Shown here: positions 11,179 to 22,301 of the stretch, one piece after another
How positions within the stretch are numbered: position 1 is the first letter of the stretch
Layout: each line of letters begins with the position of its first letter
NCBI GenBank assembly: GCA_027575805.1
Contig: JANBPU010000031.1
Span: 1 to 64,000, forward strand
From: Mycoemilia scoparia
Lineage: Eukaryota; Kickxellomycota; Kickxellomycetes; Kickxellales; Kickxellaceae
Length of the DNA: 64,000 nt
Reading direction: 5' to 3'
Program-made: the position numbers and the translations under genes
Notes under the pieces: generated by a model
What the model was told of the DNA's origin: nothing
Seen by the model: only the letters and a program-made list of their open reading frames with translations
Database searches by the model: none

Positions 11179-12717
11179 ATGAAATATCATATGCTTGAAA
11201 TCAATCTTTCGTCTTTTGCAAATCTATCGATTGGCCTCCTTGCCATAGCGGTTGGCGCCCTGTTTTGGGCTCTCCAGCCTCCATCCAACATAAGAGAAGT
11301 GCCCTCGGCAAACATGCTAAAGTTTTACTGGTATGTTTTGACCAAAAAGTCTCGCACTGATATACATCAAGATATATTTGCGCCGGCTTTTGCCAAAAGC
11401 AAGTACAAGGCTATTCGCTTCTTGCTATTCGCCCGCTGGATAGTTATATTTTCAGATGCAAGTGTAGCAAAAAAGATGTTTCTTGATACCACAACATTCA
11501 AAAAATTCGATGTTACAAAGTACATGAAAGGTACTCTCAATGCCCAATTGCTGGGTGATAGCTTGGTCTTCAAGAACGGACAAGAGTGGAGAAGCCATCG
11601 TCAGGTGGTAAATCCCGCCTTTCACAGATCTTGGCCAACAGATGTGTTTGGAAACGTTGCAAAAGAAATGATCGGTGTCCTAACTCAAATGCCCAAAGGT
11701 CCAGTAAAAGTAGACGGGGTTTTGCACAGAGCTACACTTGATGCACTTGGCCGTATAGCCTTCGAATATGACTTTGGCGCATTGCGTGATGAGAAAAATG
11801 AAAGCTATGAACTCTACAAAAAGGTCTTGGCAGTCCTCCAAAGCCCAATTCGTATAGTTTTCCCCATGTTTGAAAAGTTGCCCTATCCACATAAAGCCCA
11901 GAATTTTAGAAACGTATCCCAGTTTAACAAAAGCATCGATGATGTTGTCGAAAGAAAGCTTCGCCAAGGGATAGAACGCAAAGAGGCAGGGAGTCAGCTG
12001 ACAATGGAAGAGAAGGCCAATTCTGATTTGCTTACTCTAATGGTCGAAGCCAAGGTCAACAAGGGAGGTGAGGCCACTGAGAAAGAATTCCACGACAACA
12101 TAGTTCTTTTTTATCTCGCTGGTCACGAGACAACGGCGAATGCCCTTGCATTTATTATGATGGAGCTAGCCAGGGCTCCAGAAATCCAACAACTGGCTCG
12201 CGAAGAAGCAATCAAGATTCTAGGGGATGAGCCCAAGGATATTATGCCCACTTTTGAACAAGCCAAATCGCTCAAGTACATTGACCAAATTATCAAAGAA
12301 TCACAGAGGAAAAACCCTATTGTCAACATCATTGTACGAGATCTTAGCAAACCAGTCGAAGTGAATGGGCTGGTCCTTGAACCAGGCGTCTTTCCAGGCT
12401 TGTATGTTTATGGTATCCATCATAATGAACAATACTATGACGAGCCTGACTCATTCAATCCAAAACGATTTGATGATGAGAGCGAGGACAACCGCAAGCG
12501 TGTACCCTTCTCATGGATCCCATTCGGCGGTGGCAGTCGCCAGTGTCTGGGAATGAACTTTTCCATTATCGAACAACGAGTATTCCTTTCTATGATTCTT
12601 CGAAAATTCACCCTTGAGCTACCCAAAGATAGTCCATACAAGAATGCCATCCCAAGCACTACTATAAACATCGTAGCTCCAAGAGACCTTGCCATCAATT
12701 TTATTCCGCGCTATTAG
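11179..12717 (+). CDS. cytochrome P450 monooxygenase
   Basis: This is a single-exon P450 of 512 residues, starting at ATG 11179. The frame is open 48 bp further upstream but only a TTG is there. An N-terminal hydrophobic anchor (FANLSIGLLAIAVGALFWAL) indicates ER-membrane attachment. Landmarks are in the expected order: WRSHRQVVNPAF (helix C region), AGHETTA (helix I oxygen-activation motif, near residue 314), ESQR (ExxR, near 373), FNPKRF (PERF-like) and the haem-binding FGGGSRQCLG near 448 with the cysteine thiolate ligand. The enzyme would take electrons from cytochrome P450 reductase and oxygenate a lipophilic substrate. The layout resembles CYP4/CYP52-like long-chain oxidisers and fungal xenobiotic P450s, but I cannot assign a family or substrate. 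The neighbours give no pathway context. Confidence 0.93.
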   Translation: MKYHMLEINLSSFANLSIGLLAIAVGALFWALQPPSNIREVPSANMLKFYWYVLTKKSRTDIHQDIFAPAFAKSKYKAIRFLLFARWIVIFSDASVAKKMFLDTTTFKKFDVTKYMKGTLNAQLLGDSLVFKNGQEWRSHRQVVNPAFHRSWPTDVFGNVAKEMIGVLTQMPKGPVKVDGVLHRATLDALGRIAFEYDFGALRDEKNESYELYKKVLAVLQSPIRIVFPMFEKLPYPHKAQNFRNVSQFNKSIDDVVERKLRQGIERKEAGSQLTMEEKANSDLLTLMVEAKVNKGGEATEKEFHDNIVLFYLAGHETTANALAFIMMELARAPEIQQLAREEAIKILGDEPKDIMPTFEQAKSLKYIDQIIKESQRKNPIVNIIVRDLSKPVEVNGLVLEPGVFPGLYVYGIHHNEQYYDEPDSFNPKRFDDESEDNRKRVPFSWIPFGGGSRQCLGMNFSIIEQRVFLSMILRKFTLELPKDSPYKNAIPSTTINIVAPRDLAINFIPRY

Positions 12718-12852
12718 TGGTTTTTTCGTATTATTCATAAAGTAGTTTCAATTTTTAGTTGCATCCCATTTGTAATAAGTTAAAGATTAAAAATGTCGAA
12801 TTTAAAGGCTCAATCGTGATATTGTGTTGCCAAATTTATTTAAAAAAAAGTA

Positions 12853-12876
12853 CAGTATATATATATATATATATGT
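12853..12876. repeat. (TA)n microsatellite
   Basis: A run of about ten TA dinucleotides lies just beyond the Dad2-like stop codon on the minus strand, in the region shared with the P450 3' flank. Confidence 0.85.
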
Positions 12877-12884
12877 AAGCAAAT

Positions 12885-13328
12885 CTATTCATTGGTGTCT
12901 TCAATTGGAATTCTTACAACCTCATCTGGAGTTTCTTCCTCCTCCTCCTGAGCAACAGTTTCAGGGATTTCTAATTGGGTAAACAAAATATAAAACTTTG
13001 TTGAATGTCTATATTTAAATGTACCAATATTGTCGTTTATCGTGCCATTAACTTACCAACAAGCATTGATGAAGCAAATGCATCGGTCCAGTTTTTTGCA
13101 ATCGTTAGTGTAGCTAAAAATATCAGCAATTGAAAAGGAGGTAAATATAAGGACGAATATAGCAAATATATATCATTTACGAGTATCATTATTACCTTCG
13201 TAATGTGCTGCCATTTGTGCCATGTTTAGTTGTAGTTGGTTGCAATATGTAGCAGCATCTTTAGACAGCTTAAGAATTTGTTGGAGAGATTCAAGTTCCC
13301 TCTGCTTTTCTAATATCCTATTCTCCAT
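12885..13328 (-). CDS. DAD2: Dad2-like DASH/Dam1 complex subunit
   Basis: Three small exons (13328-13196, 13113-13057 and 12970-12885) join in frame to 91 residues. The protein begins MENRILEKQRELESLQQIL, a heptad-like helix. It continues LKLSKDAATYCNQLQLNMAQM and then LTIAKNWTDAF, which follows the Dad2 pattern (coiled-coil 'ELESLQQL..LS', then a conserved tryptophan in a 'W.n...' motif). The C-terminal 30 residues are acidic (QEEEEETPDE). Dad2 belongs to the ten-subunit DASH complex that rings kinetochore microtubules and couples chromosomes to depolymerising ends. The assignment rests on the helix pattern and tryptophan in a very short protein. Another small coiled-coil kinetochore subunit is the alternative. 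Confidence 0.68.
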
Positions 13329-13436
13329 TTTGTGTTTATATTCAACTAAATTTGTTATTTTTATTTCAAAACAAACAATTTAATAAACAAACCAGGTGGT
13401 GAGATTATGGGTATTTAGTTGTTTAAATTACCATTT

Positions 13437-13550
13437 GAGTGATAATTTTTGAAGGGTGGCCATTTGCTAATAGACTGTGATCACTTATTTGGCTGTGTTT
13501 TTCCTTATAATCGTTGGCCACCAAAAGTTACCCTTCAAAAATTATGATCC
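13437..13550 (+). mobile_element. MITE copy b
   Basis: Termini are GAGTGATAATTTTTGAAGGG and ACCCTTCAAAAATTATGATCC. The 4-bp direct repeats ATTT flank it (13433-13436 and 13551-13554). The core reads TTTGGCTGTG, then TTATAATCGTTGGCCACC. It lies between the start of the Dad2-like gene and the 3' end of SSL1. Confidence 0.9.
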
Positions 13551-13741
13551 ATTTGGGTTTAAACCCATAGCTAACCTAGACTAATTATTAGGATCCTAAG
13601 AGCGCTTGGCAATAAGTAGTGCCTTAATATATATATACATGTTTATCTGATAATTCCACTGCAACAGGTATTTTCCACGCATGGTGGAATAGATGCTATA
13701 TATATTTAAGAGTCCATGAAAATCGAAAATATAATGTTTCA

Positions 13742-15518
13742 TTACTGAGGATTAGCAGTGGCACAACATCCTGGGCAATTGTGTAGGTTCTCATGAATAA
13801 ATATATCGCACTCAATACAAAATTGCTTTTGACATTTGGGACACTTGTATCTATATGTAGGACCCATCACCTGGACCATATGTGTTTGCTTTGAGCCCTT
13901 GGATGTCTCTTTGTTTTTGGTGGGCTGTTCTTTTTGTACAGGTAAACTAAGTGGCGACAAACAACCATAACACGTCTCAGCAAGAACTAGGTTGTTGGGT
14001 GCTTTGCTGTCATCGATTTGTTCAAAGTTTGGACATGGGAACAAGTGATGATAAGACCTGGCAAGGTGTGGACTTGAAACCAAAGCAAGCGCACAAACGT
14101 CACAATTATTTGGTAGGCTGCAGACTTTAGACTTGCACTGTGGACACTGGTATCCATTGAATGTAAGGTTATGGTGACTATATGGGTAAAAAGGAAGAAT
14201 ATTTAGCAACAAGATTCTGGCATATTGCAGATGTAAATGTAAAGAAAGTAGAATGTACATATTTTGCAAATTTGGAAAGAAATAAGCCCAAAACTTACCA
14301 TACACAATGAGTGGGTACAACCGAGTCTTTTAATCGTTTTGGGAAACCCATCATGACCAGCATATTAGAGTTTTGGAGGCTATTGATCTTCTCATCGACG
14401 ACAGCTGGCGGAGGAGGAATGGATTCTAAAAATATATCCCCAAAGTGGTCTTCATTGAGGGCTACGGAGAAATGGCCCTTAGTCTGCATGCAAAGTTGCT
14501 TAAATATAAAAACTTCAGCAGCAAGATGTACCATAGAGACACGTATTTTATTCTTTTTTAATTGTTCAGTCGTTTTTGATATATCGCCTGGATCGCAGGT
14601 TGTTAGTGAACCAAATATTGCAATGACTTCACGCGAACCATGGGTTGGCGTATGCCTTTGAAAACAAAACAGAGTCAGATATATATATATATAGCTGTTA
14701 ATAATAGAAGCAATGCCAGTTAAATACTTAGTTTATATCCAAAGCAACTTACTTTAAAGAGTCTATCGCCATATCTAATGCGTTCTGAATTGAAGGGTCT
14801 CCAGAAAGATCTTTGACTTTTTTATCCGAAAGTTGTTTTATATGATCCATGGGATTTCCTAAAAATCAGAATTGATTATTGTTTAGAAAAACAAATTTGT
14901 TAGAAATGAGACTGTCAAAAAATAATTACAAGATTGCAATAAATTTAAATGTCCTTACCACTCAAGTTTGTCAGCTTGTCTGCAAGGCCATCTTTTGTAA
15001 CTATTATACCAAGCTGACTTATTGGATTCTGGTCAAAAAATTCATGTATGAACTTTTCCAGGGCTTTCAATACGACGCTGATGCGTGTTGGATGCATATC
15101 TCTATCTGCCATATTGCTGGATACGTCGATTACAATGTAAACATGCCGAATTATACCTCGTTGGAGGGTTTCTGTATCACGAATTAGCCTTTTATCCGGA
15201 ATTGATAGACAATCAGAGTTGTTGGCAAACCAATAGGCATATATACTTTTGGAGTAAAAGAGATAATCGACGTATTTAATATATTTACCTTCTACGCTTC
15301 TGATTTTGAATATTGGCAATAGAATTTTTCAGACTTCCGTCCTCATCTTCTTCAAGAATATCCCAAGACCTTTTATACTCTTCTTCCCATGAATATCCGT
15401 TTGCCCCATCATCTCCAGCATTCATTTTATTGTTGTCATTGTCATCCCCAACAATATCAATCAGCATGTCATCTTCTTTTGAGTCTGGTTTGCTTTTTTG
15501 TGGATTTCGAGTTGACAT
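13742..15518 (-). CDS. SSL1: TFIIH core subunit Ssl1/p44
   Basis: This is a multi-exon gene starting at ATG 15518. Exon 1 (to 15289) gives an acidic leader ending WDILEEDEDG, and splicing leads into RLIRDTETLQRGIIRHVY. A von Willebrand A domain follows (VIDVSSNMADRDMHPTR, then NPISQLGIIVTKDG, then a segment reading IFGSLTTCDPGDI). The protein continues through GHFSVALNEDHF and MLVMMGFPKR to a C4 zinc segment (YQCPQCKSKVC). It ends in the C-terminal RING-like module CPKCQKQFCIECDIFIHE plus NLHNCPGC. These are hallmark Ssl1/p44 features in the canonical order. The protein binds the Rad3/XPD helicase and stimulates it within TFIIH, serving transcription initiation and nucleotide excision repair in the nucleus. 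The other exon edges were not all resolved base by base. Confidence 0.92.
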
Positions 15519-15892
15519 GATATTTATATTTATGTTGTGGATGAAGATTGTCCCACAGAACCTATTGTTTGTGAAAATGGTATGGATCTGTATGTGTAAT
15601 ATTATCTAAACTAGCCGTAACACATTTTTATCCTTAACATTAATAACAGCATTTAATAGCCTTATGGGTAATTATTTTTGAAGGGAATTCACTTATTAGC
15701 AAATGCTGATCACACATTTGGCAGTGATTGTCCCTATAATCGCTAACCACCAAAAGACACAGCTTTCAAAAATTACCACCCTTATGGGAATATCTAAAAG
15801 ATTCCCCATAACATATCATTTGAAGCATTTTGTTTTCATGATTTAAAGCATTTTAATGAGTTTAAAAAGTGCACATCGATCTCATTGTAGCT
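15519..15892. promoter_or_regulatory. divergent promoter SSL1 / unknown gene, carrying a MITE
   Basis: Only 374 bp separate the start codons of SSL1 (minus strand) and the next gene (plus strand), so both promoters must lie here. A MITE copy occupies 15666-15781, about a third of the interval. Confidence 0.6.
15666..15781 (+). mobile_element. MITE copy c (inside a divergent promoter)
   Basis: Termini are GGGTAATTATTTTTGAAGGG and CTTTCAAAAATTACCACCC. The direct repeats TTAT flank it, extendable to CTTATGGG on both sides. The core reads CATTTGGCAGTGATTGTCCC, then TATAATCGCTAACCACC. Confidence 0.9.
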
Positions 15893-17821
15893 ATGAAAGA
15901 CATCGTGTTGAAAATACCAGAAGTTCTTACGAACCCGGTTTCTATAAATAGTAAGCAAATTATAACACATTGAAAGAAACGTTAAAACATGTAGTTGAAA
16001 GATTATCTGATTATGCTAAATAGTTTTCGAATCTTGTGATTGGTATTCAATATCACAAGCAGCACCCAAATCCAAAAATGATTCCTCCCTAAACCAAAAA
16101 ACACCATCCACACCAAATAGGAAGATTGGCCGCAAGCTTGATGCATCTGATTCACCATTATCAGGCGGTAATGGAAGTCCTGGATGGCTTCGATCTCCTA
16201 CTATGGACCAAAAATATTCAAGTCCACAAAGGGCACAGCATTCGAAAGGCGAAACTGCCAATTCATACTCCCCAACACCTTCGCCTAGTCGAAATCGCTC
16301 TAAAGTCCAGCAAAACTACCAATCACAACAAACAACAAATCCCAGGCGAACACCAAAAACAAACAAGACTGTTGCTAAAATGACCCCAGAGATTTTAGGT
16401 AAGAGATTGTTGCTTTGGTATTATTATTATTATTATTATCACCATTATTACTCTATATTTAAAGACTACCAAACTAATATACTTTTTACTATTAACATGT
16501 GTAGATGCACTCGATAAACTAGCAAAAGCAGAAAAACTAGGAGCAAGGGATCCAATGACAGCTTCCATTGTTCTATGGAATCTATCAAAAGGTAAGGACT
16601 ACAATACACAATATTAGGTTGAATAGTTCTACTCTTTATTTCATATTTACATTTTAACAGTCTCGAATGCTTATACGTTGTTTATGTATAGTCCTGTGGA
16701 ATAATCAGCAAACACAAGCCACATGCCGAGCACTGACAGCTACAAACAAATACTTGAGAGCAGTCCAAGAATCAAAAGACAAAAAGTCATCTGAAAAGGA
16801 ACCCGCAAAGCCAAAGCTTAATCCTAGACAAGTTTTAAAAACGCGCTTACAATCCGGATTATCGTTGGCAAGGATGTTTGCAATAGCTGGGCAGCAATAT
16901 GATGAATGCCAACCCATATCCATAAACATATTTATAACCAGCCTAATAGATTATCTGGGAATAAGTAGTAGTTCCGTACTTTCTGTGGTAAATGCACACA
17001 CCATAGAACAGAAGTTGCTTAAAGCAGATGAAGTAGCAAAGCAGGTTCCCCGAAAGTTTAAAAAAGAAGAGGACCTTGAAGAGGCCATTTCTGCAATGAA
17101 AGAAGTTACTAGTCATCTGCGATCTTTAAAGATCGATTATTTCCGATTTGTTTACGATGATGAAAATTCCACCACCACGCTATCATGTTTCGACACATTC
17201 TGTGCACTATGCTTGATTACCTCAGAGTTTGCCAAAGTCAGAAATAGACCAAGAGACTCGACTTTTATGCTGGATGATCTTTTAAAGGCATGTGTTGATA
17301 ACGAGCATCTGCCATTTTCTTCAGATATGCTGACCATAACTCTTAAGAAGGGTAGTCAAAGTGGTTGCTCGGATGGCTCATTTTACTTGCTTGCCAGGCT
17401 GCTGTCTGATAACATATACAACGAAGATCTTGTAAGAGCACAAGGGTTGTGCAAAATATTAAAAGAGGTATCAAAACCTCTTCCAGACTTCCAAAAAAAG
17501 ATTGCAAATTTTATCGTCCAGCTGCTTGATGCCATAGTTGGCTTTGACACATCATGGTTAACGGAAGAAGGACCCAGTTTATGGAGATCAATTCTAGCCG
17601 CGTATTTAAAAGGCAATTCGGCCTCATCTCTAGACAACTTCAACAAAGAGTGGGGGCTTATAAGCGAAATCATATTTGAAATTTTGAAACCCTATGATCT
17701 GTGGGATCCACGGAATCAAGCCTTGGTTTGATTTAACGAATTCATTTACTTATTACAGAGCCTTATTGAACAGTTTCTACCGCTTAATCATGGTGAATTA
17801 AAGTATGCCAAGCAATTATAA
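15893..17821 (+). CDS. unrecognised helical protein with Ser/Pro-rich N-terminus
   Basis: Five exons (15893-15950, 16024-16398, 16505-16591, 16692-17725 and 17759-17821) join exactly in frame to 538 residues. Residues up to about 145 are basic, Ser/Pro/Gln-rich and disordered (SPSRNRSKVQQNYQSQQ), with repeated SP/TP sites. From MTPEILDALDKLAKAEKLGA onward the protein is largely alpha-helical, resembling an armadillo/HEAT-like or other all-helix fold, and ends LIEQFLPLNHGELKYAKQL. I do not recognise a family. A nuclear or cytoskeletal scaffold is possible but unsupported. If the last intron (GTTTGA to ACAG) is retained, translation stops at 17731, giving a protein 19 residues shorter. Intron 2 contains a (TAT)n tract. 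The gene shares its promoter with SSL1. Confidence 0.65.
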
Positions 17822-18045
17822 CTATTCGATGCATGATCAAAGTTCATAAGACTTTAGACAAAAAAGGGTGCCCAATGGTTGGATATGAAATGCCCAATGG
17901 CTTGGCCAAGATCCGAAGACCCAATTATTATGCCTATCATTCATTGATTACTAGTGAAATTCCACTATCTGTAAAAGGATTCTGGGTATCTATTTAAATA
18001 GGTTTAATTGATAATAAAAAAGGATAATAATATAAAACGATCTCC

Positions 18046-20822
18046 CTATTTGGCTAGGCGTACCCTCTCACTACGCCATTGAACATTGCTGTTGGAATTA
18101 TTGTCCCTTGTTGGTTTCTCTACACTGGGTTTTGGTGAAGGCTCAGGAGATATCATAGGACTAGGTTTGCTGAGAGGTTTAGTGGGGATGGATGATTTAT
18201 ATGCCTCCAATGCAGGCTTAGGCTCTGGTTTGGACTCCTCATGAGCAGGGTGATTTTTCTTGCTCCATGGATCGCCACTTGCAGCAGTATATGGTGCCTT
18301 GTCCACTGCATAGGTCAATTCAGATTTGAGATAGGAAAGAGCGCTTGGAGGCTTAGAGCCGGTCAAAAGCACACCCTCAGCAGGCTCTGCGGTCTTTTTT
18401 GACAAGGGTACTGGTTTGGTAGCAGTTGGGACCGCTGGTTCAGCTTTCGGCGACTTAGTAATCGAAACTTCAGTAATGGTGACTGGTGCTTCGTTGGTGG
18501 TGTCCCGTTCAACTGACAGCCTGACTGGTTTCGGTGGTGGTGTCTTGATGGGTGTTGAACCAAACAGTGGTTTGTGGTCATTAATCTTTGGTGAATCAGA
18601 TGGGGACTTGGATGATATTGTTGGCTTCAAATGTTTAGCAGCCTCAGGCTTGGGTGGTGGGCTTGGTGAGATTTCTTCAATAATAGGAGAACTGGTGGTA
18701 GTGACACCGGGCTTAGGATTTGTGGCCATTGATGATGTCAATCTTGTTGTGGTAGTGGTATAGGTAGTGTAGGTTGTGGTGGTTGTAGCATTGTATACAG
18801 AGCTGGTTACTGTGTGGTTGCTTGAAACTTGTCCAATTGCGCTAGAGACCTTTGCTGAGTTGCCAGGGGAAACTTCTTGCTTTTTAAAGCTTGTTGCAGG
18901 GCTAAGACCCCTGGGGGTGTTTCCACCTGATGGTGTACCTGCTGGACTGAGTTTGTTGAAGACTCTACGGAAATCTTCCTCATTAGTAAATCCATCCAAG
19001 GGCTTAGCAGTGGTGTAGACAAAGCGAGTAGGAACAGATCTGGCTGGTTTGCTCGGACGATACCCAACAACCTGCTCAACTGACTTTGCAACAGTAAGCC
19101 TCTGCGCACTGCCATCAGCCACAAGCTTGTCAATGGTATTAAATGTCATATCCTTGGCATCATATATATTGACCTAATGTGATATGCGTGCGAAGCAATT
19201 AGTTTGGGATAAATAAAGATGTGGCAGTAGAAAATAAATTCATATATCGTACCTTATAGTCAAATTCACAGCCGAGGCTTTGCGAGTTGCTCATGACACC
19301 TTGGGCAGAAGTAGAGTAAACCATGCGAAGCTTTGGTGCGGCACTTTCAGGGCAATAGTACACAAACACTATCCCAAAAAAGAGTTTTAATGAGAATATT
19401 CTTTAAGTTGTAAGAAACACAACAGTTGAGTATAATAATAACAATATTAATACTAACCTTTGGTACCAGATCTAATTCCAGATGGTATACGCAATATATA
19501 GAATCTAGGCTCACTAGAAACCCCTGGGATCTGAAGAGCATTGGGGCCCTGCTGTCTTATTAGTTGGCCACCATCAACAAGCTCGGTGCTTTTGACAATC
19601 TATTATTAAATATTATAATTTGTCAGTAAACAAGAACACCTCAGGTGCCAAATGCACGACAGAATATTATACCTACCAGCTCAACGCCCACAGTGTCGCT
19701 GCCAGGAGAGCTGAACTGTCTGAGTGCGTCTTTGGCGTCCTCAGAAAATGGTAGCGACACAGAGTGGAAACCCCCAGACTGGGCAGCAACAGTGACTTTA
19801 TGATTTGAGCTATTTGCATGGTGATTTCCTAGGTCGCTGCCACTGGTTTCTGTTATGGATGTCACTCCAAACTTCTTCATGTGGCTGCGGATCTGGTTCA
19901 TTTGCTCATCTCTGGCCTCATCTTCCTGCTGCCATAATTCAAGTCGATTTAGTTCACGGTTTGACATTGCCAGACGTGGATCGATTTCTGACTTGAATAC
20001 ACCACGTGAAGTAGCTCTCAGGCCAACGGTGGCTTGGTATGAACGATTGGACGACTGGGATTCTTCCTTACCAGTAATTTCGGACTATTGAGCAAAAGAC
20101 AGCCGGCTTAATGTTAGCGACAAGATATGAATGGCATTTGACATAGGACTAAGTGAATGTGTCTTACTTCTCTGGAAAACTGGAAGGTGTCAGCAATCAG
20201 TGTGTAGCCCAATGCATCTTTGAGGGCAGACTGTGAGGAAGCATAGATCATTCGATCTTTAATAGGGACCTTTCCTTCAGGCATCCATGTAATCAAGTAC
20301 CACTTCTCTGAGTCCTTTCTCAATAGATAGAAAGCCGGCTCCTCTGATGTCAAAAGGGCAAGTATTTGGTTGAAATCTAGGCCGCACAATAGATCTCAGT
20401 CCTTAGTAACTCTGGTAAACTAACACGCGCTGTCGATCAGTATTCGAATACAAAAAACAAACTTACTGCCATCCTTTGGACCGGTTATTTCGGCGGTCTT
20501 TATTAGACTCTCTATCAGCATTTTCAATGAACCGTTTAGTATTGACACCCACACACATAAAATACGATAATGATAATGCATGAAAAGAAGTCCTCAACCC
20601 AGGAGGCCAATATTTACCTCCACCAACTTGAACACGCACAACGCTAATATTGCTCTCTGGTAATTTGGCTCTTTCCAAATAAGATTCCAGTTGTGGAGAA
20701 GCTACAGGATATTACACACATGTTTCTGATGAGAGGTATGCTCATTTAGACGTGCCCTAAGGCAGTTCTGCTACTTCCAAATTGAAATGGCACACCGTAC
20801 CTTTAATTCCACTTAACGACAT
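18046..20822 (-). CDS. TWF1: twinfilin, with a long Pro/Ser/Thr-rich C-terminal tail
   Basis: The gene starts MSLSGIK at 20822, splices to ASPQLESYLERAK, and later gives GLDFNQILALLTSEEPAFYL, WYLITWMPEGKVPIKDRMIY and ASSQSALKDALG. That is the first ADF-homology domain. A linker (NRELNRLELWQQEDEARDEQ) precedes a second ADF-homology domain recognisable by FYILRIP, FVYYCPESAAPKLRMVY and CEFDYKVNIYDAKDM. Two ADF-H domains in this order identify twinfilin, which sequesters ADP-actin monomers and caps or depolymerises filament barbed ends. After a short basic stretch (VVGYRPSKPARSVPTRFVYT) the protein continues about 300 residues in a Pro/Ser/Thr/Lys-rich tail with many PxxP and PPKP motifs (PSPPPKPEAAK, TPPPKPVRL). 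Typical twinfilins end near residue 350, so the tail is unusual. Confidence 0.88.
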
Positions 20823-21670
20823 TGTGGCAACCTTTAATAATAAATAGCTGAGACAACAAAAGCACAAGTCTATGGTGACGACAAGTCATGGTTCAGTGTC
20901 TTCAAATGTCTGTGTGTGGATGATAGTGATACAAACCACCAACCAAGACATTAAACACAAAATTGATATAGGCACTTCATAGTAAACAACCGATCTAATT
21001 AAATTTGTATGGTGCCAAATGGTTTAGCTCAAAGAGCCATTGCTGTAATTATCCATTTGTTGAGATCGTATGGCAGATTCTTGCCTAAAAAGCTAGGGCT
21101 TAATGAATCGACTGCAGTCAAATGGTCCTATAAGTGTATTATATTCTGCTTTACATTGAATCTTGGTGGAACTTTCTCAAATTAGGTTGATTAATTTAAA
21201 AGGACTGATACTCTTCTAGAGCTTTAGACAATACAAGATCATAGTTGAGTGGATTCAATTGACACATATTTTTGTCAAGATGTCAAAACCTTGCCACCAA
21301 ATTATAAAATCTTGATAGATAGCTTATACTAACTATCCCAGGCATCCAGACAAAAATGATATATAAACAAAGCAATTCACCCAACCCAACTTGATTTATA
21401 GAGTCAATGTTAAATTGAGCAATAGTAAACTTGTTAGTACTGTGCATAATACCCATGTTTCTGACGATGATGACCCCATTTTCTAAAGCCATTAGTGCAT
21501 ATGACATCTACCATGGTTTCTTGCGTCAGAAAATCACTCCACTCAGAAACATATAAATATGTCAGATTTATCTTGCTAGAAAGCCCAACATCACTCACTC
21601 ACATATTCTCTTCAGCAGCCCATTCCAAAGCACATTTCATACAGTCAAACGTGTATAACCTTTCGCAACA
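20823..21670. other. divergent intergenic region twinfilin / small secreted protein
   Basis: These 848 bp are AT-rich and hold no supported gene. A TATA-like word lies near 21551, and a CACTCAC-rich pyrimidine leader precedes the ATG at 21671. Confidence 0.45.
21551..21560 (+). promoter_or_regulatory. TATA-like box
   Basis: ATATAAATAT lies about 110 bp upstream of the small secreted protein's ATG, a plausible TATA position given a leader of some 80 nt. It is supported only by sequence and position. Confidence 0.3.
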
Positions 21671-21973
21671 ATGAAGTCCATGATCGCCACCTCCTCATTC
21701 GTAGCTTTCTGCGCCGTCCTTCTTTTGTCCTTTGGCAACGAGCAGTGCCAGGCTTCTCCCAACCCCGATCTTGACGGCAACGCAAAGGACTCAGCCAAGG
21801 GTGCTCTTTTGGGACTCAACATCCCCATTAATGCCCAGATTGCTAATGTTGCTGAGGACCACGAAGATACTGATAACCATGTATATCACTACTACGATTC
21901 TCACCATGATGATGATAACGACGAAGGCAACGACGACGAGGATCAAAAGCACAAGTATGCTGGCGAGCAATAA
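21671..21973 (+). CDS. small secreted His/Asp-rich protein
   Basis: This 100-residue protein begins with a clear signal peptide (KSMIATSSFVAFCAVLLLSF, then GNEQCQA). A short Ala/Gly/Leu region follows (AKGALLGLNIPINAQI). The last 40 residues are almost entirely Asp, Glu, His and Tyr (HVYHYYDSHHDDDNDEGNDD). The composition suggests divalent-metal binding outside the cell, but no family is recognised and that role is inference. The ATG follows a long C/A-rich leader (CATCACTCACTCACATATTC), as in strongly expressed fungal secreted genes. There is no intron, and only one cysteine remains after the signal, so it is not a disulfide-rich effector. Confidence 0.7.
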   Translation: MKSMIATSSFVAFCAVLLLSFGNEQCQASPNPDLDGNAKDSAKGALLGLNIPINAQIANVAEDHEDTDNHVYHYYDSHHDDDNDEGNDDEDQKHKYAGEQ

Positions 21974-22301
21974 AAATCCGCAACACATCCGATGCGTGGG
22001 TCAAATCCCCCAATTCCGATCCCTATCAGCCTCCTACTTTACCAAACAGTCATCTCATAGCTGTGTTGCTTTAAGTGGATAAACCCATGATTCTTTGCAG
22101 ATAAAATGTTATAGGATCAGTTTTATTCATATAACCAGCACTAAAATTTTGGTGTTTAATTTGCTGTAAATGATTTTTCGGTAACAGCTTTATCGGCTTG
22201 TCGTCTACACATATTTAAATATTTAAATAAATAACACGTACAGACTTCTTGAGGATTCAAAGTTAAATAATTATATGATTTACAAATAGCAAGTAATTTA
22301 C
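21974..22301. other. convergent intergenic region
   Basis: This is the AT-rich 3' flank of the small secreted protein gene and of RSM25. I see nothing else in it. Confidence 0.45.

Noticed and set aside
5455..12717. Tyrosinase plus P450 as a pigment biosynthesis cluster
   Set aside because: They are 4.4 kb apart with a CCCH-protein gene between, and there is no synthase, regulator or transporter nearby. Housekeeping genes surround them.
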